A stretch of DNA of 64,000 nucleotides, taken from Forficula auricularia (taxonomy: Eukaryota; Arthropoda; Insecta; Dermaptera; Forficulidae). The stretch is from contig JALMQS010000075.1 of the NCBI GenBank assembly GCA_024734495.1, positions 10,350,757 through 10,414,756 of the forward strand, read 5' to 3'. Made by a program: the position numbers and the translations under genes. The notes beneath the pieces are model-generated. The model saw only the letters and a list, made by a program, of their open reading frames with translations, searched no databases and was not told where the DNA came from. This document shows positions 1 through 9,626 of the stretch, in pieces (the stretch's first letter is position 1; every line of letters starts with the position of its first letter).

Positions 1-530
1 CGTACCTTCATACCACCACCCGCACCCCATACCCTAACCCATCCCCGCACAATCACTCCACCCCTGCACCCAGTTTTTGCATTTCTAGCCTTCGAGTGAC
101 CAACAGATTATGTATACAAAATTTGGTTGAGTTTGCTCCAAGGGCAAGAATTTAGATTTTTTCACCCTCCCCCCCCTTTTTGGGTGGTTTTTGGGGGAAT
201 TTAAAAAAAAAATTGTCAGAAATCACATCCCCTACAACTTTACTTATAATAAAATTTGCCGTAGGGTTAATAATTTAGGAGTTATTTGATAATTTTCATT
301 CGTGAGACCCCCCAAACCCCCTTTTGAGGTCAAAATATCAAAACGCTATATAGCTATAAACGTAAGTTAGAAGACATCTGATGTAAATATGAAATTTCAT
401 AATAATCCCTTTAGATGTTTTTACGTGAATCGTGAGCAACTTTTCGCGGAAATCACGGAAACATACAGACAGACATACATACAGACAGACAGACATACAG
501 GAATTTTGTTTAGGGTTTCGTTCATAACTT
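1..530 (-). repeat. Dispersed repeat, inverted partner of 26.0-26.6 kb
   Basis: Read on the minus strand this matches 26030-26640: the same TATGTATACAAAATTTGG unit, the same GAAATTTCATAATAATCCC stretch and the same CAGACAGACA microsatellite. The left edge is C-rich and runs off the window. No coding capacity is believable; open frames here are repeat artefacts. Confidence 0.7.
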
Positions 531-699
531 TGCTTGAAACGCGTGAAGTCAAAATTTGGCGTGATTTGGATCAATGTACAGACAAAACCTTAATTTTATA
601 TATACTGTATACGAGATTAGTATACAGAAATATAGATAGATTTCTACCCAAATGGGTAATTGTGCTCATGAGAAAGAAAAATTTTAATTCCCAGCATTT

Positions 700-1681
700 T
701 TGAGCTATCACTGTATAATTCACCAGCAAGTATTAGCTAGCAAGAGACTAAACACAAAAGAGGTAACGAACATAGCATTTAAAATTGTTAATTCAATTCG
801 AGGAAGTTTTCTCAAACGGCGTCTCTTCCAACTGCAGCTCGATGAAAGACAACCTGAATTATTACTACATACCGATGTCAGATGACTAAGCAGAGGTAAA
901 TTTCTGCAGCGATTTCGTGATTTATTGCCTGAAATTATAGATTTTCTTCAAGAACAAGATGGAAACTGTGAAAATTTAAATGATGAAACTTGGATTAGTG
1001 ACTTAGCATTTCTTAACGATTTTAGTTCACTATTAAGTCATTTAAATTTAGAATTACAAGGTAAAAATAAAACAGTGATTGATATGATCAGCTGCATAGA
1101 TGCATATAAAACAAAATTTATTTTTGCTATTAGAAGATCTGCAACAAAATAATCTGAATCATTTTCCAAATATGGGGGATAACATACAAAATCATAAAAA
1201 TATTAATTATAAGATCGACAAAATCGTCGCGGAAATCCAAAAAGTAATTGAAGTTTTGAGGTAAGATTCCAGGATTTTGAAAAAATTAAAGAAATTGTGG
1301 AATTTATATCTTTTTCCTCTTAAAAAAGATGTAAGTGCGAAACGCATTAGCCAAAAAATTTCAGACATATTTCATCTTGATCAAAAGCCATTAGAAAATG
1401 AAATTATAATTTTACAATCTGACTTAATCTTACAAGCCAGAAAATTTGAAGAAGATTTTGCAAACATGTCAACCAAGAAAAATATCTCAGTATCATCAAA
1501 TGTAGCGAAAATATCTATTCTTGTTTCGGATCTACATACCTATGCGAATCGGCATTTTCATACTTGAAGCTAACGAAGACTAAACTACGTTTTGTCCTGA
1601 CTGATTCCCATACTGAAGACTCATTATTATTATCTTTGTTAGGATATACACCTAATTATGATTCCTTGCTTAAGGACATGT
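700..1681 (+). pseudogene. Broken hAT-family transposase (ZBED5/FAM200/GTF2IRD2-like)
   Basis: Conceptual translation across three frames gives the C-terminal half of a hAT transposase of the vertebrate-ZBED5/FAM200-like branch. Visible in order are a CIIHQQVLASKRLN segment, LLLHTDVR*LSRGKFLQRF (the usual Trp after HTDVR is now TGA), LNLELQGKNKTV, and near 1525-1680 the dimerisation-domain signature FGSTYLCESAFSYLKLTKTK followed by LTDSHTEDSLLLSL. Stops near 883 and 1150 plus frameshifts near 1260 and 1510 show it is dead. No terminal inverted repeats were found, so it is a fragment. Domesticated host genes of this family exist, but the breaks argue against one here. Confidence 0.85.
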
Positions 1682-1792
1682 AAACTCAGTCTTCCCATTA
1701 ATGTTAAGGCAACAAAGTAAATTCTAAATCTGTCTTTATCTGTAGTTACTTTGAATTAATAAATATGGTTAATAATTATCCATGTTCTTTTT

Positions 1793-2760
1793 AACCGACT
1801 TCAAAAAAGAAGGAGGTTCTCAATTCGAATGATTTTTTTTGTGTCTATGTTACCTCATATATTCGCCAATTGTGAACCGATTTTGATGATTTTTTTGAAT
1901 TGGGTTCAGTCTAGTTTCCGAATGGTCCCGTTTTTTTTCATTGGTATTGTACTTTTTTTGCTATGTTTGTTCAGGCATAACTTCTTTGTTTATGAACCGA
2001 TTTCGATGATTCTTTTTATATTGGAAAGAGGGTACCTTAGGGGTGGTATTAATTTGATCAAGTTCTGATGATATGATCAATGACGAATTAACGTAAATAT
2101 CCAATTCTTATGAGCAAATAATCGAAATTATAATAAATAAATTTTTTTTCAAAAAAATCAATCTTAAAACGTTCATTTAAAACCCGCAAACGTTTCTAGA
2201 GAATTTCTATATTTATGAATTTAATTTTATTATTATTTTCTGATTCATTCGCCCGACGCTTTCTCTTACCAGATGCATGCAAGGTATTATATTAAGTCAC
2301 TATTAATAACATCACTAAAAAGAGAAAAATAAAAATAATTCTTATAAAAAAAAAAATAAAACCGACTTCAAAAAACTTAAATGGAACAAATAGAATAATA
2401 ATAACTTAAAAATAAAATAAAATCCACTAAAAGGTATAAAATAATTATCTAATTTAGTTACAACTAAACGACGAAATATTAACATGAAATTACTTTTTGA
2501 AGTCGGTGCCAAACAAACTATACCATTAAGCGAGCGTACTCGCCAAACATACTAAGCAAAATCCGTCGAGTTTGATTCATAAAATGTATATTTTTGGCAC
2601 CGACTTCAAAAAGTGATTTCATGTAAATATTTCATCGTTTAGTTGTAACTAAATTAGATAATTATTTTATATCTTTAGTCCATTTTATTTTATTTTTGAG
2701 TTCTTATTATTTTATTTGTTGCATTTAATTTTTTTGAAGTAGGATTTATTTTTTTTATAA
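1793..2760 (+). repeat. Fold-back element, copy 1 (ACCGACTTCAAAAA ends)
   Basis: It opens with ACCGACTTCAAAAA. It contains a long inverted pair, about 2361-2510 against 2596-2747, both ending in the same CCGACTTCAAAAA word, so the right half can fold into a ~150-bp hairpin with an ~85-bp loop. A second copy lies at 6005-6985 in the same orientation. No transposase is encoded. Confidence 0.8.
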
Positions 2761-2852
2761 AAATTATTTTTTAATTTCCTTGGTCGTGAGTTTTTTGGCC
2801 CTTTGATTAATTATTGTTGTTTTTACGTAGTTATAAGCCTTATATCACTATT

Positions 2853-3146
2853 GAAGGAGACAATAAAAGAGTGTGTCTTCTGCTGGAATTATAAATTTTA
2901 TTTATAACGAGACTATAGTTTCGAGAGCTTTGCCCTCTTCATCAGTCTATTACAATTGATTCAGAGGAATTGTAATAGACAATTCTTAACTCACCCATGT
3001 GGAAATTTCACTTTCCATTCATACATTAATTCCTGTGAATCAATTGTAATAGACTGATGAAGAGGGCAAAACCCTCAAAACCATAGTCTCGTTATAAATA
3101 AAATTTATAATTCCAGCAGAAGACACACTCTTTTATTGTCTCCTTT
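2853..3146. repeat. Palindromic element with opposed hammerhead motifs
   Basis: Both ends carry GAGACAATAAAAGAGTGTG (one as its complement), then mirror-image arms ending in a hammerhead-like core on each strand. The minus-strand core (2911-2945) is complete. The plus-strand core (3054-3088) has lost the conserved G of the GAA box (CAAAAC for CGAAAC). Relatives lie at 10187-10530 and 60483-60703. Confidence 0.85.
2911..2945 (-). ncRNA. Hammerhead-like ribozyme, ACTATAGT family, complete core
   Basis: Minus strand reads CTGATGA, one unpaired A, stem II GAGGGC/GCTCTC closed by AAA (one G-T wobble), GAA, then the self-complementary ACTATAGT acting as a minimal stem III, with C as the predicted cleavage nucleotide. 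The flanks TTGTAATAGA and TCGTTATAA pair as stem I (2 bp, one bulged A, about 7 bp including G-T). Order and boxes match a type I hammerhead. The extra base before stem II is non-canonical. Activity is inferred, not shown. Confidence 0.65.
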
Positions 3147-3864
3147 AATATATAAAAATTCTACTACCCTTGGCATAAAAACTTTCAACGTGTATCAATA
3201 TTTCAGTACGAGGTGTTCTCAACGAGCTATTGATAAATTAGCAAAAAGTAGGTCTTATTATTCTTTCATAATAAATTTTCCTGGCCCAAAAAAAAATATT
3301 GAAATCAAATTATCAGCCATACTGTGCATTTTTATAACAACTTTTTCATATTTACGATCAAATAGTACAACTTATATGGTACATTGCAGTTGATAAAAAA
3401 ATTAAATTGCATTTTAATTTTGTAAAAATCTATCTTGAAAAAGTGTCGAAATTTTTAGGTACCGCATGTACGGAATGCTGCTATCAAATGTTGGGCCTGG
3501 AAATTTATTTTCTTCATGAGCTTATATCTCGAAAACTTAATAAGTGATTTAAACAATAAAAAATAGTTTTTAACCTATATTTTACTTATCTACCCATACC
3601 TCGCTGGAATGCACCTTATACTGAAACACAGTGTATAAACATAGTATGTATTTCACACCCCTTCTTCCCCCTTAGGGCTGGAACACACTTGGCGTTTTTT
3701 ACCGATCGGATTTTTTGCCGCTGCCGCTCTAGCGTTTACACACTGGACGGTAAACATTCTTGCCGACTCCACCATTATCAGTCGATCACTGATCTGACCC
3801 GTGCAACAACAACAAGAGTATTTCATTGTCGTCTTGTTATATTATAAATAGGGCTGTGTATAAC

Positions 3865-4164
3865 ATGAATAGAGAACAACTTCTTGCATTATTGTTATTT
3901 CATCGTCGATTGAAGAGGAAGCTAAAAAATAGACTTATTTGGGTTCATCCGATTAATAAAAGGAGAGAGGAATTTGGAGCCTTCTACACTTTGTTTCCTG
4001 ATTTAAGAAACGATGAAGAAAAGTTTTTAAACTATTTTAGGATGTCAATCTCGTCATTCGACGAACTGCACAAACTGCTGAAAAATCATATTCAACTAAA
4101 AAATACTAGACTGAGGAATTGTATTCAACCGGCGGAAATTCGCGACCGCCACAACAACCACTAT
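3865..4164 (+). pseudogene. HARBI1-like transposase, N-terminal fragment
   Basis: From the Met at 3865 the frame reads MNREQLLALLLFHRRLKRK, then WVHPINKRREEFGAFYTLFP, DLRNDEEKFLNYFRMSISSF and DELHKLLKNHI. This is the conserved N-terminal region of Harbinger nucleases (WVHPIN, FGxFxTLxxxLxxDExKFxxYFRMS). The catalytic DDE region is absent: homology stops just before a repeat insertion at about 4166. The upstream Met at 3826 is in frame but its peptide is not family-like. Confidence 0.85.
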
Positions 4165-4165
4165 C

Positions 4166-4363
4166 ACAAAGAGAAACAAAGAGGTTGTCCTCTGCTTGAT
4201 GCACACATATATATCGAGATGATATATCTGTATATATATTATTTATTTGTTTGAGACTATAGTTTCGAAGATTTGGTCTTCATCATCAGTCTTTCTTCAA
4301 TTATAAATGTTTTTCATGGACTCAATATCATATCGATATTGAAAACTTGGTGTTCTTTCATCA
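4166..4363 (-). repeat. Hammerhead-bearing repeat inserted in the Harbinger element
   Basis: Nearly the same sequence recurs at 62196-62410, from GAGAAACAAAGAGGTTGTCC to GGTGTTCTTTC. Its left portion alone forms the palindrome at 40757-40911. The insertion ends the homology to the Harbinger transposase, so it is the younger event. Contains the motif at 4255-4289. Confidence 0.75.
4255..4289 (-). ncRNA. Hammerhead-like ribozyme, ACTATAGT family, complete core
   Basis: Minus strand: CTGATGA, one unpaired T, stem II GAAGA/TCTTC with loop CCAAA, GAA, ACTATAGT stem III, predicted cleavage after GTC. Stem I pairs GA/TC next to the core, then after an internal loop TTG/CAA and ATTTAT/ATAAAT. The sister copy at 62293-62327 has one more stem II base pair. 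Confidence 0.6.
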
Positions 4364-4713
4364 CTGGTGGTCGGCCTGTAACAAAAACTTTTCAATTAAT
4401 AACCACTATAAACCACTCTCAATTTTCAACTTCAGCGGTCGTCGGTAGACTGGACGCCGAGTGTGTAAACGTCCATTTACTCATGTAGGCCACCATTTCA
4501 GCGGCTAACCGACGAATGTAGTTGTCGGTAAAAAAAACCGACGAAAGTAGTGGCAGTGGTGGCTGCATTGCTGCCGTCGACGTTAAATAATCCGATCGTT
4601 TATTTTACCGCCCAATGTGTAAGTCGCAATACCATCCTATGCGCCTCTACTGGCAAGGCGGCATCGGTAAAAAATCCGATCGGTAAAAAACGCCAAGTGT
4701 GTTCCAGCCCTTA

Positions 4714-5514
4714 GACTACGCATTTGACAACAAGTCGATCGCGACACACTTTTAAGATAAAAAGTAGATCTTATATACAGAAAAGTTGGCCACCCCTGCT
4801 AGAGACAAGTCATAACTTATTTATAACAATAGAATTAGGAGAAATTTAAGATTTTCTTTTAGGACAGACTGATTCATTGTGGAAGATGGTCGATTTCCAT
4901 CTCAGGGACTGTGGCTTTAAGTCACAAGATTTAATTTTTGACTCCTATCCTCACTCACCCAAAGCAGTATCCGTTCGGGGCGAAGCGAAGGTCGCAAAAT
5001 AATTAAAAAAAAAAACTAATATTGAATTTGAAAAATAATGAGAATATTAAAAAGATTAAAATGACATTTTAAAAAATGAAGGGTACTTTTATGGACAGCA
5101 TCCCCTGGTTGAAAAGTCACCGCTCGCCACTGCCATAGATATATGTTTATTTTCCTAAAGCAGAGGGCAACCTCATTGATTTCCTCTTAAAAATTGTAAG
5201 TTAACCTACGACTTACAATAGCATATTAGCTAATAAACTACGAAATAAATGAGTACGCATCATGCCAAAAAGGGTCTTAAGCTCAAATGTGAGTGACCTC
5301 TGGTCCGCAAAATTTACACAGACCGTGTCAAGTCTTGAAAAGGTTTAGACTTTTTTCTCTATTTTTTAATTGAAATAATAACAATTATTACAATTTCGAA
5401 ATTGAAATTTCTATATACCCATCCTCGATATACTAATTTTATTTCAATAGCCTGGTCATCGAAGCCCCAAAAATTCTGTCGGTGAGTTAAAATTAAAACA
5501 TTTTTTTTTTTCAG
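4714..5514. other. Non-coding stretch left of the first kinase exon
   Basis: No upstream kinase exon could be found here. AGTTGGCCACCCCTGCTAG near 4788 looks like one end of a hAT element without its partner. The segment around 5085-5145 recurs near 51385 and, inverted, near 59650. The polypyrimidine tract and TCAG just before 5515 form the acceptor. Confidence 0.5.
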
Positions 5515-5805
5515 AAATTACGATAGTCCGTATGAAGATTTAGAGATTTTAGATCATATGGGCCAAGATGGTTTTATCACACTTAGGCGTTCACGACGAT
5601 TGAACGTAGAACATTGTCGTCTTGTGCTAAAAGGTCTTGCCCACCTACACGCAATATCTCTAGTCATGAATAAAGAAGGCATAATCAATTTTGAAAATGA
5701 ATTCCCACCTCTCTCAATGGATATTGTTGGAGAATATCCAATTTTCGAAAATTTCTATACATACAGCCTTGAAGCATTATCGAGAGAAGTCTGGGATTGG
5801 AAAGG
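5515..5805 (+). CDS. EcKinase/CHK-like kinase, internal exon
   Basis: The exon follows a T-rich tract and TCAG and ends AAAGG|GTAAGC. It starts with one base completing a codon and ends with two. It encodes about 97 residues beginning NYDSPYEDLEILDHMGQDGF, then RLNVEHCRLVLKGLAHLHA, which matches the EcKinase/DUF1679 segment around LVLEDL..GF and LxHCxLVLxxLAxxHA (end of the N-lobe and the helix leading to the catalytic loop). The family comprises insect small-molecule kinases, including ecdysteroid 22-kinase and CHK-domain proteins linked to detoxification. The substrate cannot be told from sequence. The ~110-130 residues expected upstream, with the ATP-binding lobe, were not located. Confidence 0.9.
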
Positions 5806-6004
5806 GTAAGCACTCTATTTATTTATGAAATTTCAAATTAATATACATGGAAATTAAAAAAAGTTTTCTTTAATTAGAATTAGGTTTAATTGCTTAAAAT
5901 TTATTTCTGTTTATATAAAAAGACGATGTGGGAGAGAGGCAAAAAGTGACCATTTTATATTTAGGTGATTTTTATACCTGCTGTCATTTTTGAATCAAAG
6001 AACA

Positions 6005-6985
6005 TTTTTAACCGACTTCAAAAAAGGAGGAGGTTCTCTATTCGACTGAATTTTTTTTTTTTTTTTTATGTCTATGTTACTTCATATCTCCGCCAATTGT
6101 GAACCGATTTTGAAGATTTTTTTGCATTGGGTCCAGTCTAGCTTCCGATTGGTCACGTCTTTTTCATTGGTATTAGACCTTTTTTGTTAGGTTTGTTCAG
6201 GCCTAACTTCTTTGTTTATGACCCGATTTCGATGATTCTTTTTTTATTGGAAAGGGGGTTAGGATGGTCCATATTAATTTGGTCAAGTTCTGATGATATG
6301 ATCAACGACTAAATAACGTAAATCTCCAATTCTTATGAACAAATAATCGAAATTATAATAAATAAAATTTTTTATAAAAAATCAATCTTAAAACGTTCAA
6401 TTAAAACCCGAAAACGTTTCTAGAGAATTTCTATATTTATGAATTGAATTTTATCATCATTTTCTTATTCATTCGTCTGACGCTTTCTCTTACGAGATGC
6501 ATGCAAGGTATTATATTAAGTCACTATTAACAACATCACTAAAAAGAGAAAAATAAAAATAATTTTTATAAAAAAAATAAAACTACTTAAATGCAACAAA
6601 TAAAATAATAATAACTCAAAAATCAAATAAAATCCACTAAAAGGTATAAAATAATTATCTTATTTAGTTACAACTAAACGACGAAATATCAACATGAAAC
6701 CACTTTTTGAAGTCGGTGCTAAACATATACATTTTATGAATCGCACTTGGCGGATCTTACTTAGTACGTTTGGTGGGTAGGCTCGCTTATAGGTAAAGTT
6801 TGTTTGGCATCGACTTCAAAAAGTAATTTCAGGTTAATATTTCGTCGTTTAGTTGTAACTTAAATAAAATAATTATTTTATACCTTTTAGTGGATTTTAT
6901 TTTATTTTAAAGTTATTATTATTTTATTTGTTGCATTTAAGTTTTTTGAAGTCAGTTTTATTTTTTTTTATAAAAATTATATCAA
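6005..6985 (+). repeat. Fold-back element, copy 2
   Basis: Copy of 1793-2760 in the same orientation, inside the kinase intron. The inverted arms are about 6579-6720 and 6807-6960. The left inner arm has lost most of its CCGACTTCAAAAA word. Confidence 0.8.
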
Positions 6986-7051
6986 ACATTTTTTTTTTTC
7001 CCTATTTGATAATTTTTTCGGAACATTTCAAATAGTCTAAGATCCAGACTT

Positions 7052-7558
7052 AGGTCAACCTTCACCTATCGAGTTCCTACTGAAATTAATATTTTGATTT
7101 GGCCGAAATCCAATTTCTCTCCATAACTATTTTTAATAAAAAAATTAAAGTTGTTAATTTCATTATATAAATGTAGTTATCGAGTTTCCGAATAAATATA
7201 TTACCAATCGAGAGTACAATATGTATATAAAATACCAAAGTTGGGTCGCCATCTTTTTCTCCCCTGCATAAGTCCAAGTAGACAGGGTATCAACAGGTAA
7301 CTTCGAATTAGTTTTTTGTAGTTATTGAGTTTCCTTTATTGTTATATTTGAAAATGTAGATAATTCTATTGCGAACTAATTAATTTATTTTAATTTTTTT
7401 TATTTTTATTTTATTTTATTTTATTTTTTATCAAAAATAGCTATGCACGGAAATTGGATGTCGACCCTATCAAGTTTTGTTTATTAATACATTATATTAT
7501 CAAAATATTAATTTCATCAGGAAACTCACAGTCACCACAATTAGGTGAAGGTTGACCT
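7052..7558. repeat. MITE-like element with AGGTCAACCTTCACCT ends
   Basis: The left end AGGTCAACCTTCACCT is mirrored at the right end as AGGTGAAGGTTGACCT. The inverted similarity extends inward ~35 bp, through GAAATTAATATTTTGAT. The ~400-bp interior is AT-rich with no coding sense. Lies in the kinase intron. Confidence 0.7.
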
Positions 7559-7589
7559 AACGTAAATCGGAATCTTGTACTAAAATGGT

Positions 7590-7745
7590 GTAAAGAAAAT
7601 TTTGAAAAATTTAAGAAACTTTTTAAAATTTAAAATATAAAATACCTACTAGGTAAATTGAAAAAAAAATTAATTTTTCAAAATTTTCTTTACTTTATTT
7701 AAAATGTTTCACCAAGAACCCAAGACATTCTCCCTTAACAACATT
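7590..7745. repeat. Flank of a palindromic (hammerhead-type) repeat, core lost
   Basis: Inverted halves AAAGAAAATTTTGAAAAATT and AATTTTTCAAAATTTTCTTT are followed by ATGTTTCACCAAGAACCC. The same outer sequence borders 20990-21460 and 54730-54985. No ribozyme core remains in this copy. Confidence 0.6.
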
Positions 7746-8369
7746 TTAAATGGTGAAAAAAAGAAGAAAGAAAGTCTTCTGGCGTAAGGTCGCACTGATT
7801 CTACTTCAAAAAATAAATTATTTTATCTTTTTTAGAAGACTTTAGAAAAAAAGAAACCATGTACCTTAAAAATAATTGAAAAGATTTTGTCTTGCCGAGA
7901 GAACTGACGGGGGCAAGGGTGGTATCATACCCCCAAAGGGGCCCACCAAATATTCTCCAAGACATTTTTAAAAATATTTTTTGTCTCAAATTTAAGCCAG
8001 TGTCCATATTTATCCCGAAAAACATTACAGTATTTTGTAGAAGCGTAGTTAGATAGTGACTATTTGTAATATATTATAGATATTTTAAGGCAGGTACTAC
8101 TTCCTATTATTATTTGTATTATATTCTTATTTCGAGTAAATTCTATATATTATATTGCTATATGTTTTTCTGGAGGAGGGGGGGGGCAATAAAGTCTCGT
8201 GTCCAGTTATGTTCGGTACGTCACTGGCCGTGACTAGCAGAGATGTTGATTCATAAAGACCCTCATTGATTTCTCTTTATGTACAATAAAAATTTCTTAA
8301 TTTGACAAAGAAAATTAATGAATTTTACCTTCAATTCATATTATTATTTATTTATTTTTTGATTTCTAG

Positions 8370-8964
8370 ATACGAATCATTTGCTCATGTTTTGCATATT
8401 CTCTCTTCGAAAGCGTCAAGACATATGAAAACGTTTCGAGGATCTCAATTTGGAAGAGTAAAAACGTTGGTTCACGGAGATTGTTGGGTTAACAATGTCA
8501 TGTTCCGGTACTCAACAGGGAATCTTTGTAATCCGATTTCGCTTGGAATGATTGATTTTCAACAATGCCGATGGGGTTGTCCAGCCCTAGATGTCAATCA
8601 TTTTCTCTTTAGCTCGTCTAATGTGGATGTGATGGAGAATCATTTCGGATCATTGGTTGATGATTACGTCAACACCGTACACCAGGTGATAACTAAACTG
8701 AATTATAATAAAAGTATATTCCCCAAGAAGGAATTCATAGAGGATTTCCACGACAGTTTCATTTATGGACCGATCCTTGCATTTTCCCATCACGTGGTCG
8801 ACTTCCAAACAGATAAACTTAAGGCAGATATTAATAGTTTCGTGGGCTCTAAAGCATTAGAGGAGGATAGTGATTGGCGTAAAATTTTACAACAAGAGCA
8901 TGTGAAGAATTATTTTAAATTAATTTTTAATAAGATAAAAGAAAAAGAATATAATGTAAATTAA
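8370..8964 (+). CDS. EcKinase/CHK-like kinase, last exon
   Basis: Acceptor TTCTAG precedes 8370. The first base completes the Gly codon split across the intron and the frame runs 198 codons to TAA. The exon holds the catalytic half: Brenner-type loop LVHGDCWVNNVMF (HGDxxxxN) and the metal-binding DFQ in GMIDFQQCRWGCPALDV, then the helical C-lobe. Family members phosphorylate hydroxyl groups of small molecules such as ecdysteroids in the cytoplasm; this one's substrate is unknown. No stop or frameshift interrupts the two visible exons, so the gene looks intact here. The 2.56-kb intron before it is filled with repeats. It is tail-to-tail with the minus-strand receptor gene, 0.5 kb away. Confidence 0.92.
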
Positions 8965-9496
8965 ATTATTCAATTGTTCAATATTATTTTCATGTTAAGT
9001 AAAATAAGTATGATATTATATTATGTGTCCTATTATTAATTCTAAATCACCATTCTTACTAATTTGCTTACGTTGGAGCCATTAGAGCTCATTTTTCTTC
9101 ATTCTTAATATAATTTTTTTATATCCATGTCCAAGAGGAGGAAAATTAACTTGCTTTAGAAAAGACCTTTGGGTCGCGAAGACAAAACGAGACAAAAATT
9201 ATATAAACTCTACTAACATAGTTAGTTCTCGAGAAATATAACAATTTCATAATATTTAGGTCGCATTACCAGATCAAACGTATTTGATGGGTCACAGTGC
9301 AAAAAATGTTGAGAATTGCTGCTTTAGAGTGTCATTCATCAAATGCAATTACCTAAATTTTAAGTCTTAATAGGGAGTAATTAAATAAGCCATTAGTGTC
9401 TTCTTCTAATAAGTAATAACTAGAATAAATTGATCTAAGATCTAGCCATTTCTTGAAAATTCTGTAATTAAATATAATAGATATAGAAAGAAATAT
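8965..9496. other. Short intergenic spacer between two convergent genes
   Basis: AT-rich. Presumably holds both 3' ends. AATAAA-like words are too common here to assign polyadenylation sites. No repeat with a partner elsewhere was recognised. Confidence 0.4.
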
Positions 9497-9513
9497 TTAG
9501 TCGATATTCCTAC
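9497..9513 (-). CDS. Alternative read-through C-terminus of the receptor
   Basis: If the donor at 9513 is not used, translation continues GRNID and ends at TAA. No acceptor or continuation exon was recognised between 9000 and 9500 on this strand. Confidence 0.4.
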
Positions 9514-9626
9514 CTTGAGCCGGATGACCTGGATGATGATTTCCTGGATACCCTCTCCAGTGAGTTGGGTTAAATCCTGCGGTTGCATCGTTCGCTGTTT
9601 TGTGTTGAAGATTTATTATTCCAGCT
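9514..9626 (-). CDS. mGluR-family exon, cytoplasmic tail (last visible)
   Basis: Acceptor TTTTTTTTAG precedes 9626. The first base completes an Arg codon from the previous exon. It reads AGIINLQHKTANDATAGFNP then THWRGYPGNHHPGHPAQ. Two endings are possible. A good donor CAAG|GTAGGA at 9514/9513 would continue to an exon further left. Without splicing the frame adds GRNID and stops at TAA, 9497-9499. The kinase gene occupies the region to the left on the other strand, which slightly favours the stop. Sequence is Gly/His/Pro-rich and low in family conservation, so support comes from phase and splice sites. Confidence 0.7.

Larger units (their letters stand above)
3675..4710 (+). mobile_element. 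PIF/Harbinger-type DNA transposon, non-autonomous
   Basis: Near-perfect terminal inverted repeats of over 40 bp start GGGCTGGAACACACTTGGCG at each end and are flanked by a TTA duplication (3672-3674 and 4711-4713), the hallmark target site of PIF/Harbinger. The interior keeps only the first ~100 residues of a HARBI1-like transposase, then a hammerhead-bearing repeat, then non-coding sequence. It must be mobilised in trans, if at all. Confidence 0.9.

Noticed and set aside
338..703. Two overlapping frames on opposite strands
   Set aside because: Both run through the dispersed repeat shared with 26 kb and through its CAGACAGACA microsatellite.
700..1681. Idea that this is a domesticated host gene of the ZBED5/FAM200 type
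   Set aside because: Stops and frameshifts in three places, including the conserved Trp after HTDVR.
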